A stretch of DNA of 64,000 nt from positions 7,314,081-7,378,080 of the forward strand of contig OX442430.1 in the NCBI GenBank assembly GCA_949361645.1, read 5' to 3'. A model generated the notes under the pieces. That model searched no databases. It was given only the letters and a program-made list of their open reading frames with translations, and had not been told where the DNA came from. The DNA comes from Spongilla lacustris (lineage: Eukaryota; Porifera; Demospongiae; Spongillida; Spongillidae). Below are positions 31,346 to 41,864 of this stretch, piece by piece; position 1 is the stretch's first letter; each line of letters begins with the position of its first letter. The translations under genes and the position numbers were made by a program.

Positions 31346-32656
31346 TGTGCTGCCCTGATATCACCATTGCAGGAACCACAGTGCAAAAGGATGTCCTGCA
31401 GGAGCTAGGCACACATTCCATAGTGTGGCAACATACTACCTTTGTGCCAGGCAGTCTGTACATGCAACAACCTGGCAAGGTAGCTGAACTGGCCTATCAG
31501 TGGAAGCATGGCAGATGAAACATTTCAGCTTCTCCAGTGCAGAGGTGTAGCTAGTTGTGCCTCCTTTATTATGTTATCATCGTATGCATGGTGCAACACA
31601 TTCTATATGTTCCACTGAAAGCAATTTTTGTTGTTTTTACACTTAATGGGTGACACCTAGATATGAACACAGATGTTTATTTTTTTGGTATGAGCAGATA
31701 TCGGCATCCTTACCTTGCACTCACCGCCGGGTAAGTGGGCTTCCCAGGAATTTAGTACGATGGTTACTGGTACTGTTGATTCATGTACGCAGTGTACGTT
31801 AATTGCATCGCATCATAGCAATTCTTGCAAAACATTTGTGGGTGGATCTGCACGTCGTCCTTTAAAACGTCTATTTAATAGTCCAAAGCTCAAATTCAGT
31901 TCAGCTGCGAATTTGAAACAATGGTGTGATAATGGCCATCCATGGACAGAGCCGGGAATATTTTTTCGAGCTAACCCTGATAAAACTCCATAGGCTTCCG
32001 TATCAGAGATCATATTAAAGTCATGGAATATTCATACTTTTCGGGATCGTTAAACTATGAAGATTTTATTAGAGCCAGTCTGAAACCTACCTGAACGTAC
32101 AGTACAAGGCTCCAACTGAATGTACCGTTTTTCAGAATCCATCCAAAAACTTCGGTTCACGAGAACAACGATAACAAAGAAGGGGAGTATCCCCATTGAT
32201 TGCGCGTGAGCGTATTAAAAATTACTTCTCCATCAGCGTAAACAATTATACCAGTTATTGTCTTAGGTATGGTTCTGTGTAGAAGTGATATGTACACATG
32301 AATAGGCCCAGTTTTATAACTAATTTGTGTCCTGGTTGTTAAAAAATGACTCCGAACTGTGTACTGAGATAATGAGCTTATTGACGCCATTATTCCGGTA
32401 CATAAGGGCAATGTTCTAATTATACCCTTTTTGACACACGTAGAACAGTAGTGAGGCTTCGCAACGTCCATTGAAATGACCGGAAGTAAGTATTAATTAA
32501 ATAAGCCATAACTAGCCTAGTCGACATTGGCATCGCTAAGTTACAGTTATTACACTAATGTACATAAAAAAAAGAATGAGGTTCAAACCCCTACCTCTTC
32601 TACAACCTCTTAGGAATCGCCAGAATTCAGCAAAACATAGCCTGTTTACCTGTACT

Positions 32657-33985
32657 TAGTTAAATTAATTCCGATTCCGCAATCTTATCCTGCCGCCGAT
32701 GCACCTATATAAACGTATCCCAGCGCTAGCGGTGGAACAGAACAATTGAGCCGTGCTGTTTATACTGGCCGCTATTATATTTAGCTCTGAATACGGCATT
32801 TCTTTGCCTATATACGAGTGCCAGCATCAAAAATAGAGGCTGTTATTGTTTAATTCCGTCAATTAATACTGCCGAAACCATCCGTTCCTGCATGCGCCGG
32901 CGTCAATATTAAACAAATGAAACCTATATACAGTTATTACTGGCCGTAGCTGTACAACTACAGAAACACGTATCGAGTAACCAGTTTCATTCACCGGGCA
33001 GAAACATGTCGCAAGAGGTTGCTGGGGGGAGTGGTCTTAGAAAGAGCAGGAGGCTGCTTGAAGAGATCGTACTTGATGATGAAAACAACTGCGACGATCC
33101 TTTTCCTCACAGTCAGTGTGCACGTTTCCAGCTTTCGACAAATAGGGGTGTACTATAAAGCGATGATTTTGGAATTATACATTCTTCATGCAGTCGGGCG
33201 TGTGTGCATGGCAAAAGACCCCTTGCCGTGTCATCCCGGGAAGGATCAAAACATTAGCGGCCATATTGTTTTGGCCCAAAGTGTGTGCGTTATTTAGAAT
33301 TTGTGTTTTCATTACGTACGAATGATGTAATGCATGTAATAACAACTTAGATTGGTGACAAATCACGGCCTAATTAATTGTATTCATAAGTTTATGCACG
33401 AATCATGTACTTACAACCGAATGAAATGGTTATGGGTTGTTGCGGGCGTACAATTATAGTGTGAGATTACGTCATCGTCGTCGTAGATACACAAATTTCT
33501 AAATAACGCACACATTTTGGTCCAATTCAATATGGCCCCTAATGTTTTGATCCTTCCCGGGATGACACGGCAAGGGGTCTCTATGCCAATTTGAGGGGGC
33601 TGTAAATGTGCACACGGAGGAAAGGATCTTCGCAGTTGACGTTTCATCATCAAGTACGCGATCTCTATATGCAAGCTCCTGCTCCTTCTTAGACCACACC
33701 CCCAGCAACCTCTTCAGTCTTGCGACATGTTTCTGCCCTGTGAATGGAACTGGTTACTCGATACATGTTCCTGTAGTTGCACCGCTACGGCCAGTAGAGG
33801 TTTCGACTGCCTCTATTCCTGATGCTGGCACTCGTATATAGGCAAAGAAATGCCGTATTCAGAGCTAGATAATAGCAGCCGGTATAAAACAGCACGGCTC
33901 AATTGTTCTGTTCCACCGCTAGCGCTGGGATACGTTTATAGGTGCATCGGCGGCAGGATAAGATTGCGGAATCGGAATTAATTGA
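32657..33985. mobile_element. 1.3-kb foldback element
   Basis: Inverted arms of about 600-700 bp start ATTAATTCCGATTCCGCAAT at 32657, with the complement ending at about 33985. A central loop lies at about 33300-33480. The arms have diverged by small indels. The left arm carries a short frame from 33006 starting MSQEVAGGSGLRKSRRLLEE, and the right arm carries a damaged copy on the other strand. Sequence around CCTTGCCGTGTCATCCCGGG is conserved in both arms. Confidence 0.8.
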
Positions 33986-35169
33986 ATTTTGCAAATAGGA
34001 GGGGGTAAATTCAAAGATAGGTATATACGTTGTACAGCCAAAATGCATCATTTGGACCCATGCACACATGGTTAAGTGGGTGACGCATAATTCCAAAATC
34101 ATCGCATTATAGTACACCCCTACCACGTTTTTGATACTTAAAAATTAAACTACAGAAATTAACCCCAGGCGTGATGAAAGATCTCTACAGAATGTAGGCA
34201 ACTGATTGCGCGGATATGTGGTGTTGGAATAGTCGGGCGGGCCCTACTACCGCGTTTGGTCGGGTGGTATAGGGTGACAAGCCTACATGTGTATACCAAG
34301 ATTTGTGCAGAACTGTTATGTAATATTGTTGTGAACATCATTATGTTATATATACATGCACATTTAGTGTTAGGTTACTTGGTAATAATGTGCTTTACCG
34401 TCACGTGTACACTTATACTGTACATGTATTATGGCAGTGGCGGCCCACAAGCCACAGGGCTACATAGTTATGTATTGCATGCTTCGGATGTGGTATCGAT
34501 GTTAAATCAGACGCTCGAAAGCCAAAGACGTTGTTGTATAGTGTGGAAAGCCTTCATAAAAGACATCTCTGCCCTCAACAAACGCTAGCCTATAGAGCAC
34601 TTTCATCGCGTGATTTAATATATAGCATTCATCATCTAATTTGTCCGCCATATTGGTGCCGTTTACTATGGAGAAGTATGGTAAGTTTTGGTGTGTTACA
34701 TTAGTTCAGAGTGCCGTTTAGACGTATATTATTGTGCTCTAACACAAAAATAACATTTGCAAAACATACGATTTTTACTTGTACCCTCGGAGCGTGAGTA
34801 AATTATCAAAAAGTACCAAAAGCCGAGCTTAAGCCATATATATTTCCATATAGTACCAAGATGGTGGACAAAAAGCAATTAACGAAATTAAAGCCCACGC
34901 GTCATGTGACCATGAAAGAGCTCTATTGCTACATCTAGCTGTTCTTGCTTCGTACTTGGGTAGCCCAACTCTAGATCTTCAGCAGCCTTGGTAACACAAT
35001 CGCTAATAAAACGTCTTCGCTCCATCAACATCAGGGTTAAAAACTGAGCTAGACTAGGAAAGCCCATAATTATCTCACATCAGCCGCTAATTGGGTGATA
35101 AGGAACCCACTTGAACGCTGCAATCCGATTGGACTGCAATCCCCATTGCAGCAGCACAAATCTTGGTAT

Positions 35170-35170
<1 letters not shown>

Positions 35171-35200
<30 letters not shown>
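35171..35200. repeat. Poly(C) tract, 30 nt
   Basis: An uninterrupted run of 30 C. It may form an i-motif or a G-quadruplex on the other strand. Confidence 0.97.
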
Positions 35201-35344
35201 TTTAAAATCATGGATGCGCGCCTGCTGCATGGTACACAAAGCACTTCACTCCAAATGGTGAGATATTAGTAAACAAACGGCAAAGGTATTAGATGTAACA
35301 CACATACTTTTTGTGTAGAGTTGTTGTCTAACTTGTCCTCTATA

Positions 35345-35545
35345 TTGGTGTGGAAATGTTGTGGAAATATTGTGTTGGCTTATGCTTGGTTTACTCTGGA
35401 AATGTTGTATGTTGTGCGCGCTCGGTTTACTGTTGAAATGTTGTATCGACTTGTATGGGTTTTACTGTGGAAATGTTGTATCAACTTATACTAGGTTTAC
35501 TGTGGAAATGTTGTATGGGCTTATGCTCGGTTTTAGGTGGTTTTG
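35345..35545. repeat. GGAAATGTTGTAT minisatellite
   Basis: Five imperfect units of about 42-47 bp, each containing TTTACTGTGGAAATGTTGTA or a variant. Confidence 0.85.
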
Positions 35546-36784
35546 GTAAGTTACGTTCCTAGGCCACAAGTAAATGTCAGTTTTCACCATAATCTACGTC
35601 TATATATATATGACGCTCTGAACTACATACAAGCATAAACCCATACTTCTCTATATAAAACGAGCACAATCATGATATGGCGGACTAATTATAGAGAACA
35701 ATTGCATGCTATAAAATTACGCGATGCATGTCAGACACGACGAAATATCCTGGGGTTGATTAGTTTTTGAACAAAATTCACGGTTGACTTTCTCACCGTC
35801 AATGATTGGTTCAGTTGTTATCAACCTGGGATCTGCGCAAAAACTGGAGTTGGCGCAGGCTGAGAATTCGATATTTTTCCTGTCGGTCATATTATTTAAC
35901 CTTGAAATAGCAAGGGTGCATGGGGGGCAACACGTGCATGATCAAACATATATTCAAGCTGCATACATTTTATGACATGGTAAATTTATCGTAAACTTAT
36001 AAGCTTCTCAGTAAACTACAATATTAAGTCACGCGCATGGTATATCGATCGTGGCCTATGAGTCGCATGTGAGTGATTAACTTGGCTCTGGACGGTACTT
36101 TAACGCGTACTGTACGTTCTCGCGAGCTGACAAAGTCATTGAAGCATGAGACGATTGCACATTCATCGTTGTCGATCTTTCCAGATACGCAATAATTATC
36201 ATTAATCATTGGGCTAAAACCGGTCCGGCCATGGCCGGACTGGCCGGACTGGACGCTACGGCCCTGATTTTAATTATTTAACGGGCGGAATTCGCAGTTG
36301 TAGGGAGTGGCCTGGGGAGGGGCCTCTCCCCCACTTTGCGGCAAACTGAAAATCACAAAGCGTGTGTTCCTTGCATTTATAGTGTTCCAATTAATGAAGT
36401 CCTCTTGCTCGACAACAAACACATTCAAAATAGCCGTTTTCACTACAGTCATAATGAACCGACATAATCACGCGATCAAATGATGGACAAAAGCAATGCT
36501 GTATACAAAAAATTCAACCTTTCATATTGGAATGGCCTTACAGGTGCGTCGTACTCAGTTAAAAATCATATTTCCACGTCACCACAATAATGTTAAATTT
36601 TGGTTGTGCATGTATAATAAAATAACTGCACAGCATGCAGTACATAAATACGAAGTACATCAGATAACACTGAGCATGCTTAATCATACTGATACACCCC
36701 TGATTTGAGCTGTTCACCTACACCTACTGGGAACAATTGTGGTTTGTATATATATTGTATTTCCTCATTGACATTACAGGAAAG

Positions 36785-37175
36785 GGGTATACAAGCTCCC
36801 CCATCGGGGCCAGTTCTGGGGTGGTGCACCAGATTTTAGAATTACATAAAAGAATGCTTCATGACATAACTTGATATACATGCATGTATGCATGCAGGGT
36901 TTTCTTGGCTCAATCCTTCCATTTGTTGTAGCCATGCATATATTGGATGTAAAACTATCCAGTGTTACCAAAACCAACACCACGCAGCTGCAGATGGTGT
37001 TGTCCTGATATGTTCATGAGTGGCGCTCAACACTGCTGCTTGACTGTACAAAAGGCTACCGCGTTATGCATGGTTTCTATACCCACATGCATATCTGACT
37101 TCAATTGTGCATGTGTCGCCATGGTGATGACAGATTGTTCGGTTTTAAAGTGAGGGTTCCCTTAATTAAGTTTGA
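36785..37175. repeat. Diverged reverse copy of the foldback core
   Basis: In reverse orientation to 4.3-4.7 kb, it contains the ATGCATATATTGGATGTAAA segment, the CTGCAGATGGTGTTGTCCTG segment and the GTGAGGGTTCCCTTAA arm. It is more diverged than the copies at 4, 10 and 27 kb. Confidence 0.8.
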
Positions 37176-37536
37176 TGTCTGTGGACATACACTATACTGA
37201 GAAGGGTTTTTATTATTATTATTACTATTATTAGGCGCAAGCCATATACATGTAAAAAATAAATCATAAGGTGTCTTACATAAAATGATACTCACAAATA
37301 TTTATTAAAACACTACGACCAAGATGTGGTTGGTGGGACACGTAAAAGGTTTCATTCGTAGAAATATATGGGCGGTGCGGGGTGCATGCAACATTGCAGT
37401 TATGTTGTGACACCGGCTCATTTTTTTGACGGCCATGCAGCCGCCGCCAAATATATAACGGTCGGTCAGCGCAAAAATCGGCAATATTTGACGGCTAGCT
37501 ATACCGACGCGGACGGCCACGGCATATTTTGCTGCA

Positions 37537-37543
37537 TATAAGG
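37537..37543 (+). promoter_or_regulatory. TATA-like box of the avidin gene
   Basis: TATAAGG lies 46 bases upstream of the ATG at 37583. A start of transcription about 30 bases further on would give a short leader. This is inferred from position alone. Confidence 0.4.
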
Positions 37544-37582
37544 AGCCGTCGACTTGATACTTCCACTGACATATTGGACGCG

Positions 37583-37667
37583 ATGGTATCGATTAGTCTG
37601 ATATCACTCTTCGCAACATTCTGCTTCTTGGTGTTCGGCCTAACACCTGCTGCATCATCACGTTCTG
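37583..37667 (+). CDS. Avidin-family gene exon 1 (signal peptide)
   Basis: It codes for 28 residues plus one base and ends at the donor TCTG/GTAAGC. The start was chosen because it opens directly on a typical signal sequence. Confidence 0.8.
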
Positions 37668-38325
37668 GTAAGCCACCGATTATGAACTGCTTTCATCTGC
37701 ATTTCAGTCCCCAACTGAGGACTTATTAAAAAGTCTCTTTTATGATTTCCTTCTCTTCAAAACGTTATGCATCTCGGCGTTTGGCCCAACACCAGCATCA
37801 TCACATTCAGTGGAGAGTAATGCCGCTAATGTTAATATTTGTGAGTATGCTTTCGCAGTCTGCATTTCTGCAAACTTACTTAAATGTCTCTTTCTCTATT
37901 CGCTTCCCCCCTTCCCCTCCTTTTCCCATCTATTCACCGGCTTTCTCTCCTTATGCATGCAACAAAAAAAAAAAGCTAATATCCTTATCGGACAATGGGA
38001 GAACGAACTAAAGTCAGTTATGACAATTACGTACGCAGCTGGCGGTTTAATCAGTGGAACTTACCAAACGGCAGTAGCTTCCGGAACACCTCCTCCCCCT
38101 GTCCCTCTTAGTGGTCGATACAACCAGGTCTCTACTACTCTCGGATGGGCGGTTTCCTACGATCCGAACTATTCAACCACTACAGCGTGGTCGGGACAGA
38201 TACAGTTCAATCCTTCAACACGGATGTACAATTTACACTCAACATGGGTTCTTACTTCTCCAACGACCCCTAAAGAAAACTGGCTATCTACTAATGTGGG
38301 GTTCAATACCTTCGTCAAGAAATAA
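37583..38325 (+). CDS. Secreted avidin/streptavidin-family protein (two exons)
   Basis: The CDS is 37583-37667 joined to 37976-38325, 144 residues. Residues 1-28 form a signal peptide with a hydrophobic core (SLISLFATFCFLVFGL). The rest is one avidin domain: GQWENEL, GLISGTYQTAV, LSGRYN, TLGWAVSY, TAWSGQ, STWVLTS, ENWLSTNVGFNTF. Compared with streptavidin, N38, S42, Y58, T60, V62, W86, T98, W100, W119, W131 and N139 occupy the biotin-contact positions, with Asn for the last as in avidin. It probably forms secreted tetramers that bind biotin, perhaps to starve microbes; that role is inference from the family. The mature part has no cysteine. The donor is TCTG/GTAAGC. The acceptor AAAAG/C sits after an A run, which is unusual, but it keeps the frame. 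Confidence 0.88.
37741..37815 (+). pseudogene. Relic second copy of avidin exon 1
   Basis: In the intron, TCTCGGCGTTTGGCCCAACA and CCAGCATCATCACATTCAGT line up with the end of exon 1 (TTGGTGTTCGGCCTAACACC and TGCTGCATCATCACGTTCTG). The copy lacks a donor GTAAG at the matching place. Confidence 0.55.
37976..38325 (+). CDS. Avidin-family gene exon 2 (biotin-binding domain)
   Basis: It holds the whole beta-barrel domain and the stop codon. A pyrimidine tract lies at 37887-37950, but the AG is preceded by an A run. An alternative acceptor at about 37858 (TTTCGCAG) would add residues in the same open frame. Confidence 0.8.
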
Positions 38326-38484
38326 GCATCTCAAAGCCCGCGGGAACAGTTTGCATATATAATAAGTTTAACTTTTAGGCAGAACTTTTGACCTGTAGAT
38401 TTTGCATCCGCATGCAGTCTTGATATAAGACTGATGAGTTGAATGCACATGCAGTTTAATATAATGCGCGGGTTTACATGCAAA

Positions 38485-38490
38485 AATAAA
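38485..38490 (+). terminator. Polyadenylation signal candidate (AATAAA)
   Basis: AATAAA lies 160 bases after the avidin stop codon on the plus strand. Confidence 0.4.
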
Positions 38491-38780
38491 TATATAAAAA
38501 CATTCCGGCCGGGATTTGAAGGCATGCAATGCTGCATGGTGTAGAAACAAGGAAGGGATTGGAGATACAATAGTTAGCACTTTGTACTGAGAACGGCATT
38601 ACTGACATGAATGTTGCTAAATTTATTGTTACTCCATGCAATCCCTTGTTTCCTTCCGGCCTTTTTACACCACCATTGCCTTTAAATCCACTACTGAATT
38701 CTACACATGATTGCAGCGAATACATGCACTAAGCCTTATATTGAATTAACACTCCTGGCGGAGAAAAAAATTAGGGTAAC

Positions 38781-39107
38781 AAGTAAATCAATAACTTCTC
38801 TATCGAGAAAGTGATTGGTGCATGGTATGTAGGATTGGTGGTGCAAAAAGCAAGGAATTAATTAAACAAGGTATATACAGTATGTTAAAGTGAGAAGTGA
38901 GGATCCTTCAACTATAACAGTCCTATATACATTTGCAAATATATAGGCTTCTTCATTTGCAAACTGGGCTCTGTGAGTTGTATTATCCTACCGCCAAACC
39001 CCACTTTAACATACTGTATACCTTGTTTTTTTTGCTTTTTGCACCATGCACCAATCCTACGTACCACCAATCACTTTCTCGATATAGTGTATAGTTTTTG
39101 ATTTACT
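38781..39107. mobile_element. 327-bp hairpin MITE
   Basis: The inverted arms AAGTAAATCA...GAGAAAGTGATTGG and the complement at 39070-39107 extend inward to ACTTTAACATACTGTAT. The loop lies near 38890-38990. No coding capacity. Confidence 0.8.
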
Positions 39108-39254
39108 AGCTTGTATACAAAAGCACTGTGTGTAAGAGTGTGTGTACGTGTGCAGGGAGTATATATGACTAATATGAGCACTCAAACAGCGGTTAGAGAT
39201 GTATTGGTAGACGACTAGGACATCATCAGTATAAATCCAGAACGCCATCCTTGT

Positions 39255-39640
39255 GTAACGTAGGTCCTATGTAGGATTTGAAGTGTTGTGAATACAAACA
39301 CCCGATTCCACTATTGCCGATGCACCGTAGAATCAGTTGGACTTTAGCGAGCGTATTTGGATACAGTAATCGATTACCTACAATGTAGTAAAACTGCCGA
39401 CGCTTAGAAAGCTCAGACAACAGAGATGACGCTCACTCGTTCCCACACTCGAACCTTACAACGTGCAAAAGTTTCTCCTTTTTCCGGATCTGATAAGATA
39501 AGATTCGCTCGGATAAGAGGTTTATTGCACTGTATCTTTGCCACGATTGAAGCGTAATGTTGGCGGTTTGCGAAAACACTAAAGTTAACCAACAAGTTAG
39601 TGCCGAGTTGGGTCTGTTTTATTTTTTTCGTAAGGGGAGT
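39255..39640. repeat. Uninterrupted copy of the 19.2/20.4-kb repeat
   Basis: It starts GTAGGTCCTATGTAGGATTT and runs through GCCGATGCACCGTAGAATCA to TCTGATAAGATAAGATTC. It matches 19171-19282 and 20393-20600 without the 1.1-kb insertion. Confidence 0.85.
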
Positions 39641-39669
39641 TACGCTTGACGTGTCTGGTTTGTTTTCTG

Positions 39670-39860
39670 CCGTCTGTCAGGTGTCATAGGGTATACGGTC
39701 CGGCCCAATTTCCAGTCCGGCGGACCGTATTCCCTTAGTTCCCTTAGGGAATACGGTTCCCCCCCGCCCCCCCGGCTAGGGAATACGGTCCGTCTAAAAT
39801 ATTGTACATCCAGGGAATACAGTCCGGGGGAGGAGGCGGACTCAATTCCCTGACAGAATG
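39670..39860. repeat. GGGAATACGGTCC motif-rich repeat
   Basis: Several forward and inverted copies of GGGAATACGGTCC and the related AATTCCCT lie here. A related block in the opposite orientation is at 63605-63800. Confidence 0.8.
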
Positions 39861-39894
39861 AAGATTTGATTTGACAATTCACCACTGGTAATCA

Positions 39895-40290
39895 TAGCGT
39901 GTATAATTAAAAAAGAGAGATCGATTCTCGCCGAAATCGCAACCGTTAGCGTTTGACAACCACTGGTAATTATAATTAAAAAGAGAAAACGATTCTCACT
40001 GAAATCGCAACCGTTAAGGCAGACAAATTTATAATGAAAACAATTTTAGCACAGAACAGAAGTAGTTATATAATGAAAGCAATGTAAAACCAAGACAGAA
40101 GCCGGTTCTTTCACGGCATCAGATGTTTAATGTATATATATATTATAATGAATAACTAATTTATAATTTAAACACAAGACAGAATTTATATAATGAAAGC
40201 AATTTAAACACAAGACAGAAGTTATATAATGAAAAGATTTAAAAACAAGACAGAAATTCTTTCACGACATCAGATGTTTAATGTAATGAA
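39895..40290. repeat. Two tandem repeats
   Basis: A unit of about 60 bp (AACCGTTAGCG, GATTCTC) is duplicated at 39897-40015. Units of about 40 bp with ACAAGACAGAA and TTATATAATGAAA follow to 40290. Confidence 0.8.
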
Positions 40291-40534
40291 TAATTGGAGG
40301 CGGCAGTGCTCCTTTCTTCTGTTCTTGGCATGAAGAGATGATTTTGATGTCAGTATACTGACAGAGTGTTCTTAAAAATTCCTTCAGGAACTGAATAATT
40401 TGTTGTATGCATTCTTTGTAGGAAAACTAAACCTCTTTTTCAGAACATATTTGAACAATATACCTTCAATGTAATCTTCATGTCACTAAATCAAAATTGA
40501 CAAGAATGTTAGTATCCACACAGTATTGGCTTAC

Positions 40535-40670
40535 TTGTTGACATAGGGTGGAATTTTCCACAATTTTAGTTTGTTTTTTTTCATAGAAGCACCTCTCTGG
40601 CAGGGGCTCCACTGGGTTCACTTCTGGAATTGGTTGTCTAAAACTGGGTACTAAATCTTTATATGTATAG
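40535..40670 (-). CDS. Unidentified coding exon candidate
   Basis: The frame reads YTYKDLVPSFRQPIPEVNPV then EPLPERCFYEKK, bounded by an acceptor TTCTCCAAAG/C and a donor CAACAA/GTAAGC. The proline-rich text is not low-complexity repeat and both splice sites look good. I do not recognise the protein. It may belong with the SWIM-like exon at 41.2-41.4 kb on the same strand, or be a separate fragment. Confidence 0.3.
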
Positions 40671-41151
40671 CTTTGGAGAACCCAAAAACAATGATATAAA
40701 AGTAATGATATGAAATGAAAAATGATAATAACTACTGGCATGTTTTATACATTGTTTTGCTTACTGTGTACTACTTCCTCACACTTAATTTGTAGGATAA
40801 GGCAAGTCACTTTGCACTCCTTCACACATGGAGACAAGTTACTGATCCAAAACCCGCATGTACGTCAATGTTTCAAAACCAACAGTTGTATTTTAATCAT
40901 TTGTGTGCTATTTACCTTCTGAAGAGCTGTAGTGACATCTGAAGTTGCAAGCATGGCTAAGCATCATATCTTGAACAGCCTTATATGTGACATGGGCTGA
41001 TGGGGTTGAATGTGTGTTAGCACAATTTAGTATTACTTGTGTGCTTACAGCTTACCTTTGAAGAAGCCATCCTGCATCCTTCTCATCTCACTACCTCCCG
41101 TCCCTCTTATCCACACTCACTATAGCCTTCCTCCCTCATCCCTCTACCTCG

Positions 41152-41403
41152 TCACTCTCCCTCCTCCCTCTCCCAGTGGGCTGCCACTATATCTCCAGAT
41201 TTCTTGGTCGCTACCCAAGCGCTGTGAGCATTTTCTGGATTTCTCATGCTTGGGTTCACGAGAGCCTTCAGTTTCACACACTCACTTGTGTTTCTTAGAT
41301 CCACAGCGCAAACAAACCCACTCGTGAAATAGCTGTACGCATCCAATTGCTTCCACTGCAGCATTTGCTGACGTGTGTAGACTCCAGGGCGATCAACAGG
41401 TGG
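41152..41403 (-). pseudogene. SWIM-associated exon of a transposon-like protein
   Basis: The exon opens after TCATTAG and codes for PPVDRPGVYTRQQMLQWKQL, then AYSYFTSGFVCAV, then AWVATKKSGDIVAAHW. In sponge and cnidarian proteins of this type the GDIVAAHC sequence continues into a SWIM zinc finger. Here the expected Cys is Trp and the zinc finger itself is absent, so the exon seems broken or its partner lies elsewhere. Function is unknown; such proteins often carry a YqaJ-type nuclease domain. Confidence 0.45.
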
Positions 41404-41725
41404 CTAATGAGACATATCCCTTCACAAAGTTGATCGAGTTAGCAACACCCAGCAAGAAGTTCTTGTCTTGGCCTCCTGGCAGGATCTTGGCAAGATGGAC
41501 AAGATCCTGCCAAGATCCTGCCAGGAGGCCAAAAAGTCACCAAAAATAAATTATGTTCATTTTAATATATGAAAGTTCAATGAAGTAAACAAATACATAA
41601 CGTGTGTATAGCTAGATTCAATCTTTATGATGTATTATATAGATTAGGCCCAGCTATAGCTGATACACTATTATATCAATTGAATGTATAGACATATGTG
41701 TAAGCAAAAGTAACACATGAAAGCA

Positions 41726-41730
41726 CAACT
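41726..41730. repeat. Target duplication CAACT, left
   Basis: The 5-bp direct repeat CAACT flanks both ends of the LTR element; the partner is at 45850-45854. Confidence 0.9.
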
Positions 41731-41848
41731 TGTGATAACTCTAGCTACCAAAAAGGAATGAATCTGTATTCCAAAAGACGCACACACATCATCCGCGCAT
41801 GCGCGTACATACACACGTACATGTAGATAAATAACAGTTCATGCTACA
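41731..41848 (-). mobile_element. 3' LTR of the gypsy-type element
   Basis: 118 bp, TGTAGCATG...ATCACA on the minus strand. It differs from the 5' LTR by substitutions and a roughly 9-bp indel, so the insertion is not recent. Confidence 0.9.
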
Positions 41849-41864
41849 TCTCCCTTTCTGGAGT

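Noticed and set aside
35345..35545. A short protein with LLWKCC repeats
   Set aside because: It is the translation of a 42-47 bp minisatellite.
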